64,000 nucleotides of DNA from Paenibacillus psychroresistens (GTDB lineage: Bacteria; Bacillota; Bacilli; Paenibacillales; NBRC-103111): NCBI RefSeq assembly GCF_009728935.1, contig NZ_CP034235.1, positions 1,898,001 to 1,962,000 on the forward strand. The letters are read 5' to 3'. Of the stretch, positions 1 to 8,732 are shown piece by piece (positions within the stretch are counted from its first letter, which is position 1; each line of letters starts with the position of its first letter). The position numbers and the translations under genes were made by a program. The notes under the pieces were generated by a model. It saw only the letters and a program-made list of their open reading frames with translations, was not told where the DNA came from and searched no databases.

Positions 1-1611
1 CTCCGCAAGGTAAAGCAGTTCATCGACATCTTTAGGGAAGCAGGATCCGCCGTATCCGATACCGGCATGTAAATGATGAGGGGAAATACGTGGATCCAAT
101 CCCATTCCGGCAGCAACCTTCTCAATATCTGCTCCCACCAGCTCGGCTAAACGAGCAATTTCATTGATGAATGAGATTTTAGTAGCAAGAAAACCGTTCG
201 AAGCATACTTGATCATCTCGGCTGTTTCATAATTGCAAATAAAGTAGGAGGTTTTCAACGGGGCGTATACCTGCTTCATTTTCTCAATTGCAGGACCAGC
301 ATCGCCGCCAATTACGGTTCGAGAGGGATGAAGCGAGTCGTGGAGTGCTTCACCCTCACGTAGAAATTCAGGATTTGAGATAACCTCTATGGGATATTTG
401 CGTGTATCAATCTTCTCGGACAATTGCGCCTTCATCCACCGATTAGTGCCGATTGGTACCGTGCTTTTGGTTACGATAATTTTCGGCTTATTGATGTGCT
501 CGGCAATCACGTCGATGACCTGTTGCAAGTAGGTTAAATCAGCACCTCCGTCCGAGGTTGGGGGAGTACCTACAGAAATAATTAAAATTTCACTATTTAT
601 TATGGCAGCTCTGCTATCGGCCGTAAAGGTGATTTTTGCTTTTTTAAGCTGCTGTTGGAGCAATTTATCTAATCCCGGTTCGCTAAATGGCAGCTTGCCT
701 TTATTTAAATTCTCAACTTTGACGGAATCGATGTCGTAACCGATAACTTCATGACCGAGACTGGCTAATACGAGCGCCGTTGTTGTGCCGACATATCCCG
801 AACCAATAACGGTGATCTTCAAAGTCTGTTCACTCCTTTTAATTGGCTCCTTACGAATAATGCGGTTAGTAGGATTATAAGGCACGACCTTCCGATTCCC
901 TTTCACCATGAACACCGCCGATTTTCCAAAGTCAATTGCAATTCGTCCCTGTTCATCCGCAAGCTTCTGTGCCAATATTACGGCATTAACTCCGGCAGAA
1001 ATCAAGACAATATCACAATCCACAGATTTCATTTTGTCCAAGACCTTTGGAATCTCCTCAAACCTATAAATTTGAATCAATTTGACTATTTTAATATTGA
1101 AGTCATTGTACTTTTTATCAACCAATTTTTTAAACTCGTTGGCCCAGCGTGAGATGACCACTGCCTTTTTACCCTTCAGCATTTCCCAGAATTCCTCATG
1201 CTCTACCATATGGCGATTGACGAAAGTATAACAAAGCTTTTTGGGTTGAATGTTTAATTTCTTGAAGACGGTATCTGTGAGCGGGCGCAAATATTGATCC
1301 TCTGCTAATATTTCCTTGTCATTGTAGTAGGGAACACCCACAATATCGGCTTTTTTAATCGCAGTAATCAATTGATCGCGAAGCTTGAGGTTAGGCAAAC
1401 GAACGCCTTTCCAGCTGGTTTTACGTGAGAGTATCGCCCAGCGGGTAGAGAGTGTTTTGCGAATCGGCCAGACATTGTATTGGGTCAAGCAGATGTTCTC
1501 CCCATCACCGACACGGACGACAGATAGCGGCTTTTTTTCTTCCAATGCCTTTCCGATTTCATCAATAACGGCAAGTGTCGTTAACATTTTTTTTGGCTTT
1601 TTTCTGTCCAC
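1..1611 (-). CDS. GT-D (DUF1792-type) glycosyltransferase fused to UDP-glucose 6-dehydrogenase (C-terminus cut by window)
   Basis: One open frame runs from a GTG at 1611 (GAGGGA ribosome site six bases upstream) off the left edge. The first ~263 codons carry the RVGDGE motif near residue 30 and a late block containing LISAGVN and IDFGKSA, which fit the DUF1792/GT-D glycosyltransferase fold. From a TTG at 822 the frame continues as UDP-glucose/GDP-mannose dehydrogenase: an N-terminal GSGYVGTTTA dinucleotide site, VGTPP, and the catalytic-cysteine motif GGSCFPKD at the window edge. That enzyme oxidises UDP-glucose to UDP-glucuronate using NAD. There is no stop between the two parts. An AAAAGGAG just before 822 could let the dehydrogenase also start on its own. 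It follows GT2/GT4 genes on the same strand and shares its substrate with galU, so it probably supplies or transfers sugars for a surface glycan. Family calls are firm; fusion as a single polypeptide is inferred. Confidence 0.85.
   Translation of the reverse strand, partial: MDRKKPKKMLTTLAVIDEIGKALEEKKPLSVVRVGDGENICLTQYNVWPIRKTLSTRWAILSRKTSWKGVRLPNLKLRDQLITAIKKADIVGVPYYNDKEILAEDQYLRPLTDTVFKKLNIQPKKLCYTFVNRHMVEHEEFWEMLKGKKAVVISRWANEFKKLVDKKYNDFNIKIVKLIQIYRFEEIPKVLDKMKSVDCDIVLISAGVNAVILAQKLADEQGRIAIDFGKSAVFMVKGNRKVVPYNPTNRIIRKEPIKRSEQTLKITVIGSGYVGTTTALVLASLGHEVIGYDIDSVKVENLNKGKLPFSEPGLDKLLQQQLKKAKITFTADSRAAIINSEILIISVGTPPTSDGGADLTYLQQVIDVIAEHINKPKIIVTKSTVPIGTNRWMKAQLSEKIDTRKYPIEVISNPEFLREGEALHDSLHPSRTVIGGDAGPAIEKMKQVYAPLKTSYFICNYETAEMIKYASNGFLATKISFINEIARLAELVGADIEKVAAGMGLDPRISPHHLHAGIGYGGSCFPKDVDELLYLAE
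820..840 (-). promoter_or_regulatory. Internal ribosome binding site and TTG start inside the GT-D/UGDH frame
   Basis: On the minus strand, AAAAGGAG (840-833) lies about ten bases before TTG at 822, exactly where homology to UDP-glucose dehydrogenase begins. This would allow a free dehydrogenase to be made alongside the fused protein. The site is visible; its use is inference. Confidence 0.45.
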
Positions 1612-1726
1612 ATCGATTCCCTCACTGTTCTAAGTGTATTTTTCTTGTCTTTATTAAGATATGTGCCGACAAGATCGATGGCATAGGGAGCAGTCCAGTT
1701 CAGTAGTCCAGATTATAGCAAAAAGC

Positions 1727-2524
1727 TTATTTTTTGATTAATCGACCTACTTTAAGCCGGCCACCAACCCATTTGAATCTTGCTTTAAACTTATTGCCCC
1801 AGCGTTTTAAAGCTGATTTATATAAATAGCGTGTTACTTTGGCATATTTATGGCGATTGCCAATTCTTGAATTATTCTTTTTATGCTTTAAGCGGTTATA
1901 AGCATTTCGATGCAAGGCTTTAAATCTATAGTGGCCTGCTAGCTTGAGCAATATTTGTCTATCCTCAGCGAAGCGTCCTTTTTGAGGGACCTTCGTCGAC
2001 CACCCTCCAACTCTGCGCAAGGCTTGCGTGCGATAAAAGCGCGGATAAATCATCGGATGGAACGTAATAAAATCATATTTCCCACGGATTTGTCGCTTTC
2101 GTTTTGTACTTTGATATTTGATTTTACCTTTTTTCCTCGCCTTCCACACCCTGTCATTTCCATAAACGACACCAACGGATGTGCCTCCTCTTGTCATCTT
2201 CTTCAGACAGCTTTTAAGAGTATGGCGATCATACCAATCATCCGCATCAAGCTGGGAGAAATACGGGGTTTTCACTAACGACAAGGCATGATTTAACGCA
2301 TAGCATACTCCTCTGTTCTTTTTAAGCCTCACATAACGAATTCGCGGATCCTTTAAGAACCGTTTAACTACAGATCTTGTACGATCGGTTGAACCATCAT
2401 CAATAATTAACAGCCTCCAGCGTCCAGTGGATTGCCGGATTACACTTCTAATTCCTCGGGCTATAAATTGTGCACGGTTATAAGTTGGGATAACTACAGT
2501 GATTAGAGGATTTTTTTTAACCAT
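1727..2524 (-). CDS. Family 2 glycosyltransferase
   Basis: This cytosolic GT-A enzyme of about 265 residues should transfer a sugar from a nucleotide donor to a surface or spore glycan. It opens with VVIPTYNR, followed by DDGSTDRT and the metal-binding LDADDWYD near residue 95, the standard GT2 order. The C-terminal third is rich in Lys and Arg, which may aid membrane association. The chosen ATG at 2524 has AAGGGG eight bases upstream. A GTG at 2533 overlaps the stop of the preceding GT4 gene as GTGA and is an alternative. It is third in a minus-strand run of kinase, GT4 and GT2. A GT4 and a GT2 also occur fused in one protein at 4801-6651. The acceptor and donor sugars cannot be told from sequence. 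Confidence 0.88.
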   Translation of the reverse strand: MVKKNPLITVVIPTYNRAQFIARGIRSVIRQSTGRWRLLIIDDGSTDRTRSVVKRFLKDPRIRYVRLKKNRGVCYALNHALSLVKTPYFSQLDADDWYDRHTLKSCLKKMTRGGTSVGVVYGNDRVWKARKKGKIKYQSTKRKRQIRGKYDFITFHPMIYPRFYRTQALRRVGGWSTKVPQKGRFAEDRQILLKLAGHYRFKALHRNAYNRLKHKKNNSRIGNRHKYAKVTRYLYKSALKRWGNKFKARFKWVGGRLKVGRLIKK

Positions 2525-2529
2525 GGAAT

Positions 2530-3603
2530 TCACCCCTTTTTAATTAATTTTTGATAGATGCCTTCTAATTTTCTTACCTGCTTAGCTGAATTGAAGTGGC
2601 GCACTACTCTTTCACGCCCGTTAATGCCCATTTGCAGCCGCAAAGCTGGGTTTTTAATTAACTGCTTGATCTTATTAGCTAAGCTTTTGACGTTTCTCTC
2701 GGGTACCAATAGTCCGTCTCGACCATTAGTCACCAGTTCAGGGATACCGCCATGCTTTGTTGAAACAACAGGAAGTCCCGTCGCCATGGCTTCTTTTATG
2801 GAGTTTGGAATACCCTCGTGGTTTCCATCTTTGGTCGTTATGCTGGGTAAACAGAAGATATCTGCTCGATGCAGCAGCTCGGTTAGCTGGCCATGCGCAA
2901 TAAGGCCTTTTAGTTTCACAGATTTTTTCAGCTTTAGGGAGGCAATAAGCCGCTTTAGCATTCTGCGTTGATCACCATCACCAACAATAACTAGACGGCT
3001 TGATGGATGCTGATCATGTACTTTTTTGAAAGCTTTTATTAAATAATTTAAACCTTTTTTTCGATGCAAGCGCCCAACCGAAATGAGCGATATATGGTTT
3101 GTTTTGTTTTCGCGCCGCTTATAAGAGAATTTCTGGAGATTAATGCCGCTATACATAATTTTTATTTTACGTGCAGGGCATCCCCAACGGATCAGCTGGC
3201 GCTTCATTTGGCGGGATGGGACGGTGAATTTGTTACCCACTTTGAATAATACACGCAGCTTGCGATGATAGGGTTTTCTTGAATTACGTTTACTTGGTAA
3301 ATCAAAACCGTGGAAGGAGGTTACCATGGGTATATGAAGCCGCTTTTTTACACTCATTAACTTGACACCGGCATTTCCGAAGCGAGCGTGGATGAGCCTG
3401 ATTTTTTTTCGCCTAAACTTACGGGCGATTTTCGAGGTTCGGCTAGGCAGGTGCTTAATTCTTGGGAAAGGGAAACGTTTTATATTTATTTTTCTATGGG
3501 TGTATACGATCGCTTTGAATCTTTTAATGTTTTTAAGCTCTTCATAAATAAACGTTTCTGACGGAGGAAGATAACGTAAGCGGACAAAAGCAATTTTCTT
3601 CAA
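2530..3603 (-). CDS. Family 4 glycosyltransferase (GT-B)
   Basis: A retaining GT-B enzyme of about 357 residues. The N-terminal half has LPPSETFIYEEL and an HARFG segment. The C-terminal GT4 domain has SVGRLHRKKG and the nucleotide-sugar motif EGIPNSIKEAMATGLP followed by GGIPELV. I chose the TTG at 3603: GGGAGG lies six bases upstream, it overlaps the preceding stop as TTGA, and the resulting N-terminus aligns residue for residue with the fused homologue at 4801. An upstream ATG at 3618 would add five residues. It is translationally coupled to the CotS-like kinase before it and to the GT2 after it, so the three probably act on one glycan. Sugar specificity is unknown. Confidence 0.88.
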   Translation of the reverse strand: MKKIAFVRLRYLPPSETFIYEELKNIKRFKAIVYTHRKINIKRFPFPRIKHLPSRTSKIARKFRRKKIRLIHARFGNAGVKLMSVKKRLHIPMVTSFHGFDLPSKRNSRKPYHRKLRVLFKVGNKFTVPSRQMKRQLIRWGCPARKIKIMYSGINLQKFSYKRRENKTNHISLISVGRLHRKKGLNYLIKAFKKVHDQHPSSRLVIVGDGDQRRMLKRLIASLKLKKSVKLKGLIAHGQLTELLHRADIFCLPSITTKDGNHEGIPNSIKEAMATGLPVVSTKHGGIPELVTNGRDGLLVPERNVKSLANKIKQLIKNPALRLQMGINGRERVVRHFNSAKQVRKLEGIYQKLIKKG

Positions 3604-4613
3604 AATAGTCCCTCCCATTCTCGATTGCGTAGTTTTTTAGCAAAATGGCGATAAATGTAACTGGCTTTACGTTTTTCCTGGTTGATGCGATACTGCAAAT
3701 GTTTTTTGTCCATTCGGTTATATGTTTTTTTGCGCAGCATCCGTTCAAAAATATGCGGAAATAAGAAGTCGATGCAAATCAGCTGTTTAACTTCAGGAAC
3801 GAGGGGATGGAGGCCTTCATAGGTTTTCAACATTTTGCGGAAGACCTGGCTAGAAAATCGGTGTTTTTTGAGATACATGGAGAAAATTCGCAGTAAATCC
3901 TTGGAAGGTAGATCATAGCGGATATCTTCAAAATCCAGTAGAAATCCAACTTTATTCTTGAAAAGCAGGTTCATTTGATGAAAGTCGCCGTGTACTAAGG
4001 TATTGGTTGAGATATTCCCATCTTTGTAAGCCTGATATTCGCTTCTTTTAAGTGCGCCATAGGCTTTATTTGCCACTTTACGGAAAAATGGGATGTATTT
4101 GAGGATGATTTTTTCTTTTCGTTTCTTGGATGATTTGTGATCGGAGTACCAATTTTCAATAGACTTTATGCGTTCTTTATATTCCTTCTCCCAATGAGGA
4201 TGGGAATAAATCTTTATTTCAGAGGGGTATTCCAACTTGCGGGAAGCAGAGTGAAACCGAGCAATCACTTTAACAAGGGCTTCAAGATCAGATGGATTAC
4301 GCAGGTGATTGTTCTTACCGTCAATCCATTCATACAGGACATAAGGATCTCGGTTATAGATCATGTATAAGTTATCTTTCACAGTGGTTAACGGCCGGGC
4401 TAGCTTCACTCCTTGAGCAGCAAGCAGCTGCTCTGACTTGGTGATGAAATGCTGCCTGGTTGGTGAGATATAAAGCCCCTTTAAAGCTCTTTTTTTGCCA
4501 TCCTTGGTAACAATACGCGCTACATAGCTTGATTTATTTATGTGTTTAATCAAGTTCCATTTCTTGATCTTGAAGCCAAAGTCACGCTCTGTTTTACGTT
4601 TCAGCCCCTCCAT
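3600..4613 (-). CDS. CotS-like spore coat kinase family protein (APH fold)
   Basis: An aminoglycoside-phosphotransferase/CotS-type protein of about 337 residues. The catalytic loop VHGDFHQMNLL near residue 215 and the metal-binding LLDFEDI about 15 residues later are both intact, so it is probably an active small-molecule or glycan kinase. In Bacillus, CotS, CotI and YsxE of this family are spore-coat associated. The ATG at 4613 is eleven bases after AAAGGAG; a TTG at 4622 is too close to that site. The stop overlaps the GT4 start (TTGA), and the gene heads a kinase-GT4-GT2 run. The context suggests modification of a spore-surface polysaccharide, but the substrate is unknown. Confidence 0.8.
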   Translation of the reverse strand: MEGLKRKTERDFGFKIKKWNLIKHINKSSYVARIVTKDGKKRALKGLYISPTRQHFITKSEQLLAAQGVKLARPLTTVKDNLYMIYNRDPYVLYEWIDGKNNHLRNPSDLEALVKVIARFHSASRKLEYPSEIKIYSHPHWEKEYKERIKSIENWYSDHKSSKKRKEKIILKYIPFFRKVANKAYGALKRSEYQAYKDGNISTNTLVHGDFHQMNLLFKNKVGFLLDFEDIRYDLPSKDLLRIFSMYLKKHRFSSQVFRKMLKTYEGLHPLVPEVKQLICIDFLFPHIFERMLRKKTYNRMDKKHLQYRINQEKRKASYIYRHFAKKLRNREWEGLF

Positions 4614-4800
4614 TGTATGCAATGCTCCTTTCTCCTCGGAAAGCTCTCCCTATCAAGCTATGCAAAGTCAAATAAAAAGCTTGGGCAAAGAAGCTCATTT
4701 TCGCTGATACCAAGCAAGCATCGACGTCTGTCTATACAATCAAATCTAAACCATCATAGATTAAGGGTAAACATTAAAATCGATAAAGGAGGAATAGCTT

Positions 4801-6651
4801 CTGGACCCTATTGCCGTTATTCGATCCAACTTTTTACCGCTTAGCGAAACCTTCATTTACAATGAAATTCAAGAAATGAAAAGCTATGTGCCTTATATCT
4901 TTTGTATAAAACGCAAGAATAAAAACGTTTTTCCGCATAAAAAAGTGATTATTGACCCGCATTATCACAAGCTGAATCATAAGCTGAAAGACCACTTCTT
5001 TAAGCTGATCCATGCCAGGTTTGGGACGTCAGGCATTCGAATGTTACGCTTAAAAGAAAAGTGGCAGATTCCTTTAATTACTTCTTTTCATGGCTGTGAT
5101 TCTCCAGGCACAGCTAGAATGAAGAAACACAAGCGATCCTTGCAGCGGTTGTTTTCTGTTGGAGAATGTTTTACAGTACCTTGTCTTGCGATGAAACAGG
5201 AGTTAGTTAAACATGGCTGCCCGATTAGCAAGATAGTGGTCCAGTACAGTGGAATCAATCTGGATCAATTTGCGTATAAAGAGCGATTTTACCCACTTGA
5301 TGGTCAAATAAGAATTGTTCATGTAGGCAGGCTGGTCGAGAAAAAAGGTGCAGAAATATTAATTAAAGCTTTTCATCGGATTCAACAGATTTTTCCGCAG
5401 GCAAGGCTAATTCTGATTGGAACGGGGAGGTTGCTGAAGAAACTAAAGCAGTTAAGCCTTGACCTTCATCTGGAAAATAACATTGAATTTTTGGGTGCTC
5501 TCCCGCATTCTGAGATTGCGAAACACTTGGAAGAAGCGCATATTTTCTGTCTCCCAAGCTTGAAGGATCGTACTGGAAATCGTGAAGGTATTCCAAATGC
5601 AATTAAAGAAGCAATGGCTTGTGGACTTCCCGTAGTATCCACTTTTCATTCCGGAATACCCGAATTAATTAAAGATGGCAAGAACGGACTTTTAGTTAAG
5701 GAAAATGACGTTAGTGAGCTTGCAACTAAATTGATTGTGCTAATCAAACAGCCAGAAACCTGGCGGAAGCTTGGCTTGAATGCTAGAGTCAAAATTGAGG
5801 CGGATTTCAATAGGGAAATTCAAACAAATAATTTGGAACGGCTGTTTGATCAGGTGATTAAAGCTCATGAAAAAAAGCAAAATGAGAAACCTCTCTTTAG
5901 TGTTATTATTCCCACCTACAACCGCGAGCGGTTTCTCGGTCGAGCTATAAAAAGCGTGCTTCAGCAAACCTGTAAAGATTATGAATTAATCGTCGTTGAT
6001 GACGGTTCGACAGATCAAACTGCGAAAATAGTAAAATCGTTTGGTCCGCGGGTTCGCTATGTATATCAGAAAAACAGTGGACCCTCTGAGGCAAGAAACA
6101 TGGGGATTAGCTTAGCAAAAGGTAAATATATTGCATTCTTAGACTCGGATGATTACTTTTTAGCTCATAAATTAAAAGAAAATAAAACCTATTTAGAAGC
6201 TCATCCAGATTGCCACTTTTTATACAGCTGGTATTACAATGATAAATTCGGGAGTAAAAGAAATGTTGTGCGCAACAGTAGAAGCTACTGGGATCTAAAC
6301 GCATTTAGATTTCATCTGTATAGAAGGAAATTTACCATCCGTACATCAACGGCAGTCATCCAAAAAAGCTGCTTTGATAAAACAGGTCTTTTTAACTCGC
6401 GATATCGATATTCCCAGGATTGGGATATGTGGTTGCGTTTGGCCTGTCATTACACAGGTAAATGCCAAAAAACCCCGTTGGCTGTCTATCGAAGGCATGA
6501 ACGAAAAGTAATACCCGCTGGCAATCGTCACTTTAATATCCGCAAAACCGCTTTAGAGCTATATCGCTGGAATAAGGAAACATTACTGCGACTAGAAAAG
6601 AAATATGGTGCTCGCCGCTCTGCTAAGAAAAATCAATCGATCTCGGCATAA
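4801..6651 (+). CDS. Fused family 4 and family 2 glycosyltransferase, probable CTG start
   Basis: A bifunctional protein of about 616 residues. Residues 1-365 are a GT4 enzyme (LPLSETFIYNEI, HVGRLVEKKG, EGIPNAIKEAMACGLP). From about residue 368 a GT2 domain follows (FSVIIPTYNRERFLG, VVDDGSTDQT, FLDSDDYF). The first ATG is at 4876, but coding similarity to the minus-strand GT4 starts 25 codons earlier. The frame begins after a stop at 4795, AAAGGAGG ends eight bases before CTG 4801, and the N-terminus from that CTG matches the other GT4 in length. No ATG, GTG or TTG fits. It is followed after 27 bases by another GT4. It presumably adds two successive sugars to the same glycan; the sugars are unknown. 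Confidence 0.85.
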   Translation: MDPIAVIRSNFLPLSETFIYNEIQEMKSYVPYIFCIKRKNKNVFPHKKVIIDPHYHKLNHKLKDHFFKLIHARFGTSGIRMLRLKEKWQIPLITSFHGCDSPGTARMKKHKRSLQRLFSVGECFTVPCLAMKQELVKHGCPISKIVVQYSGINLDQFAYKERFYPLDGQIRIVHVGRLVEKKGAEILIKAFHRIQQIFPQARLILIGTGRLLKKLKQLSLDLHLENNIEFLGALPHSEIAKHLEEAHIFCLPSLKDRTGNREGIPNAIKEAMACGLPVVSTFHSGIPELIKDGKNGLLVKENDVSELATKLIVLIKQPETWRKLGLNARVKIEADFNREIQTNNLERLFDQVIKAHEKKQNEKPLFSVIIPTYNRERFLGRAIKSVLQQTCKDYELIVVDDGSTDQTAKIVKSFGPRVRYVYQKNSGPSEARNMGISLAKGKYIAFLDSDDYFLAHKLKENKTYLEAHPDCHFLYSWYYNDKFGSKRNVVRNSRSYWDLNAFRFHLYRRKFTIRTSTAVIQKSCFDKTGLFNSRYRYSQDWDMWLRLACHYTGKCQKTPLAVYRRHERKVIPAGNRHFNIRKTALELYRWNKETLLRLEKKYGARRSAKKNQSISA

Positions 6652-6678
6652 TCTGGATAGAAAAAGGAGGAACCGCCT

Positions 6679-7755
6679 GTGAAGCAAGATTATTCTGCTA
6701 TCCTGCACCATAAATATTCTTTGGAGGATGGGCACGTAACCGCGCAAATTACGAGTATCGATGGTTATAAAGGCGTAATGATGACGAATAACGAGGATGA
6801 GAATCGGGATCAATCTCCGTTTAGCTCGGTACTTTCCTTAGAAGCCATCCAACAAGATCCGAAGCTTCTTAAAGAAAATAACATCGTTGGTGTTCATATT
6901 CATCATGGTAGTCTTGCACCCAAATTTCAATTTCTAAAGGAACAATATGGACTTCCCATGTTTGTTGGTTTTCGTGGGAAGGATGCCACCGCATTCCCTA
7001 AGAAAAAAGAAAACCTCAAACTATTGAAAAAACTGTTCCAGACGGGTGATCTATTTTTTCCAGTATGTGAGCATCTTAAGCAAGAAATTATCAAATTGGG
7101 ATGCCCGAAGCATAAAATTCGTGTACTCTATGGGGGCGTGGATTTAGAAAGATTTGAGTGTCGGCCACGTAAAATAGATATAGAGAAAAAAATTCGTTTT
7201 TTGGCGATAGGTCGTTTTGTCGAGAAAAAAGGCTTTCAAGATCTTATTCGTGCTTTTGCAGAAGTTAAAGAGCGGCATTTAAATGTAAAATTGATCTTAG
7301 TTGGCAACGGACCCTGTGAGTTGGAATATCGCAAGCTAATTAAAAGCTTGTTTCTAACCGGTAGCGTGCAAATCATCCCATGGGTGGATTACCAGAAGAT
7401 TCAAACCAAATATTACCGTTCCCATATTTTCTGCGCTCCAAGCCGAACAGACCTTGAAGGAAACCAGGAGGGAATTCCCAATACATTAAAAGAGGCAATG
7501 GCTACTGGAATGCCTATAGTTTCAACAACTCATGCGGGAATTCCTGAATTAGTTAAAAACAAAGTGTCTGGACTCTTGGTGCCGGAGGGTTCTGTTATTG
7601 AACTGGCCCAAGCGATGATCTGGCTAGTGGAGCATCCTGAATATTGGGAGAAGTTTGGCAAAAATGCGCGTAAAAAAGTCGAAACCCACTTTAACATGAA
7701 ACTGCAGCTGAAAAAGCAGAAAAAGTTCTATGATGAAATTATATTGAAAAAATAA
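6679..7755 (+). CDS. Family 4 glycosyltransferase
   Basis: A GT-B glycosyltransferase of 358 residues starting at GTG 6679, eight bases after AAGGAGG. The N-terminal half is divergent (VHIHHGSLAPKF, VGFRGKDAT). The C-terminal half is a clear GT4 domain with AIGRFVEKKGF, EGIPNTLKEAMATGMP and AGIPELV. It lies 27 bases after the fused GT4-GT2 gene and probably shares its transcript, which ends at the strong inverted repeat at 7771-7823. The N-terminal acceptor domain differs most from its neighbours, suggesting a different acceptor. Sugar specificity is not readable. Confidence 0.87.
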   Translation: MKQDYSAILHHKYSLEDGHVTAQITSIDGYKGVMMTNNEDENRDQSPFSSVLSLEAIQQDPKLLKENNIVGVHIHHGSLAPKFQFLKEQYGLPMFVGFRGKDATAFPKKKENLKLLKKLFQTGDLFFPVCEHLKQEIIKLGCPKHKIRVLYGGVDLERFECRPRKIDIEKKIRFLAIGRFVEKKGFQDLIRAFAEVKERHLNVKLILVGNGPCELEYRKLIKSLFLTGSVQIIPWVDYQKIQTKYYRSHIFCAPSRTDLEGNQEGIPNTLKEAMATGMPIVSTTHAGIPELVKNKVSGLLVPEGSVIELAQAMIWLVEHPEYWEKFGKNARKKVETHFNMKLQLKKQKKFYDEIILKK

Positions 7756-7770
7756 AGCGATTTCTGAGAA

Positions 7771-7823
7771 CCTAAAAAAGGTCGTGATTTCTACTTGCGT
7801 AGAGATTCACGACCTTTTTTAGG
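7771..7823. terminator. Bidirectional terminator hairpin
   Basis: A perfect 17-bp inverted repeat (7771-7787 and 7807-7823) with a 19-base loop. Each arm has an A or T run, so it can stop transcription from the glycosyltransferase genes and from the repeat side. Confidence 0.85.
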
Positions 7824-7829
7824 CAAGTG

Positions 7830-8170
7830 TCGAAAATTAATCGACACTAGAGCCGGCGATCCAGGGGAATCGCACTGTGCAGAGTCGAAAATCGACACTA
7901 GAGTTGGCGATCCAGCGGCACCGCACTGTGCAGAGTCGAAAATCGACACTAGAGATGGAGATGCAGTGACATCGCACTGTGCAGAGTCGAAAATCGACAC
8001 TAGAGATGGAGATGCAGTGGCATCGCACTGTGCAGAGTCGAAAATCGACACTAGAGATGGAGATGCAGTGGCATCGCACTGTGCAGAGTCGAAAATCGAC
8101 ACTAGAGATGGAGATGCAGTGGCATCACACTGTGTAGTGTCGAAAATCGACACTAGAGATGGATATACTG
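7830..8170. repeat. Tandem array I, 51-bp period, about 6.5 copies
   Basis: Units start at 7830, 7885, 7936, 7987, 8038, 8089 and 8140 (the first has a 4-base insertion, the last is cut at 31 bases). Each unit holds a TCGAAAATCGACACT core that can fold as a short hairpin; in the outer copies this is the perfect 8-bp palindrome AGTGTCGA-AAA-TCGACACT. A second small stem, GATGC-AGTG-GCATC, follows in several copies. Because 51 is divisible by three, long frames stay open on both strands (17-residue repeats). They lack ribosome sites and look spurious. Confidence 0.92.
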
Positions 8171-8690
8171 CTTGCTCGAGCGCTGCAAAGCCATAAAACC
8201 GCGTTGCAGCCGGTTTTCTAACTTGCTCGAGCACTGTAAAGCCATAAAACCGCGTTGCAGCCGGTTTTATGACCTGTTCGAGCGCTGTAAAGCCATAAAA
8301 CCGCGTTGCAGCGGGTTTTATGACCTGTTCGAGCGCTGTAAAGCCATAAAACCGCGTTGCAGCCGGTTTTCTAACTTGCTCGAGCACTGCAGAGCCATAA
8401 AACCGCGTTGCAGCGGGTTTTCTGACTTGCTATTGCTCTGCAAAGCCAGAAAATCGCTCAAGAGCTGGTTTTCTGGCTTGCTCGAGCGCAGTAAAGCCAT
8501 AAAACCGCGTTACAGCGGGTTTTATGACCTGTTCGAGCGCTGTAAAGCCATAAAACCGCGTTGCAGCCGGTTTTCTAACTTGCTCGAGCGCTGCAAAGCC
8601 ATAAAACAACGTTGCAGCGGGTTTTCTGACTTGCTATTGCTCTGCAAAGCCAGAAAATCGCTCAAGAGCTGGTTTTCTGGCTTGCTCGAG
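8171..8690. repeat. Tandem array II, 51-bp period, ten copies plus a partial
   Basis: Units start every 51 bases from 8171 to 8630, with a partial copy at 8681. The sequence is unrelated to array I but follows it directly with the same period. Most units hold CATAAAACC...GGTTTTATG, a 9-10 bp stem around a GTTGCAGC-containing loop. Two units (8426 and 8630, identical) instead have GCCAGAAAA...TTTTCTGGC. Units 3-6 (8273-8476) and 7-10 (8477-8680) form a 204-bp higher-order duplication. Open frames across it have no ribosome site. Confidence 0.92.
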
Positions 8691-8732
8691 CTCATTTAAA
8701 TCCCACGAGCGCTAAGTAACTTCGCAATCACC

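Noticed and set aside
7830..8690. CRISPR array
   Set aside because: Units are contiguous with no unique spacers, and there are no cas genes.
7791..8699. Long open frames of 17-residue repeats across the 51-bp arrays on both strands
   Set aside because: Openness follows from a period divisible by three. The frames lack ribosome sites, overlap each other on both strands and cross the junction of two unrelated arrays. Peptide evidence would be needed.
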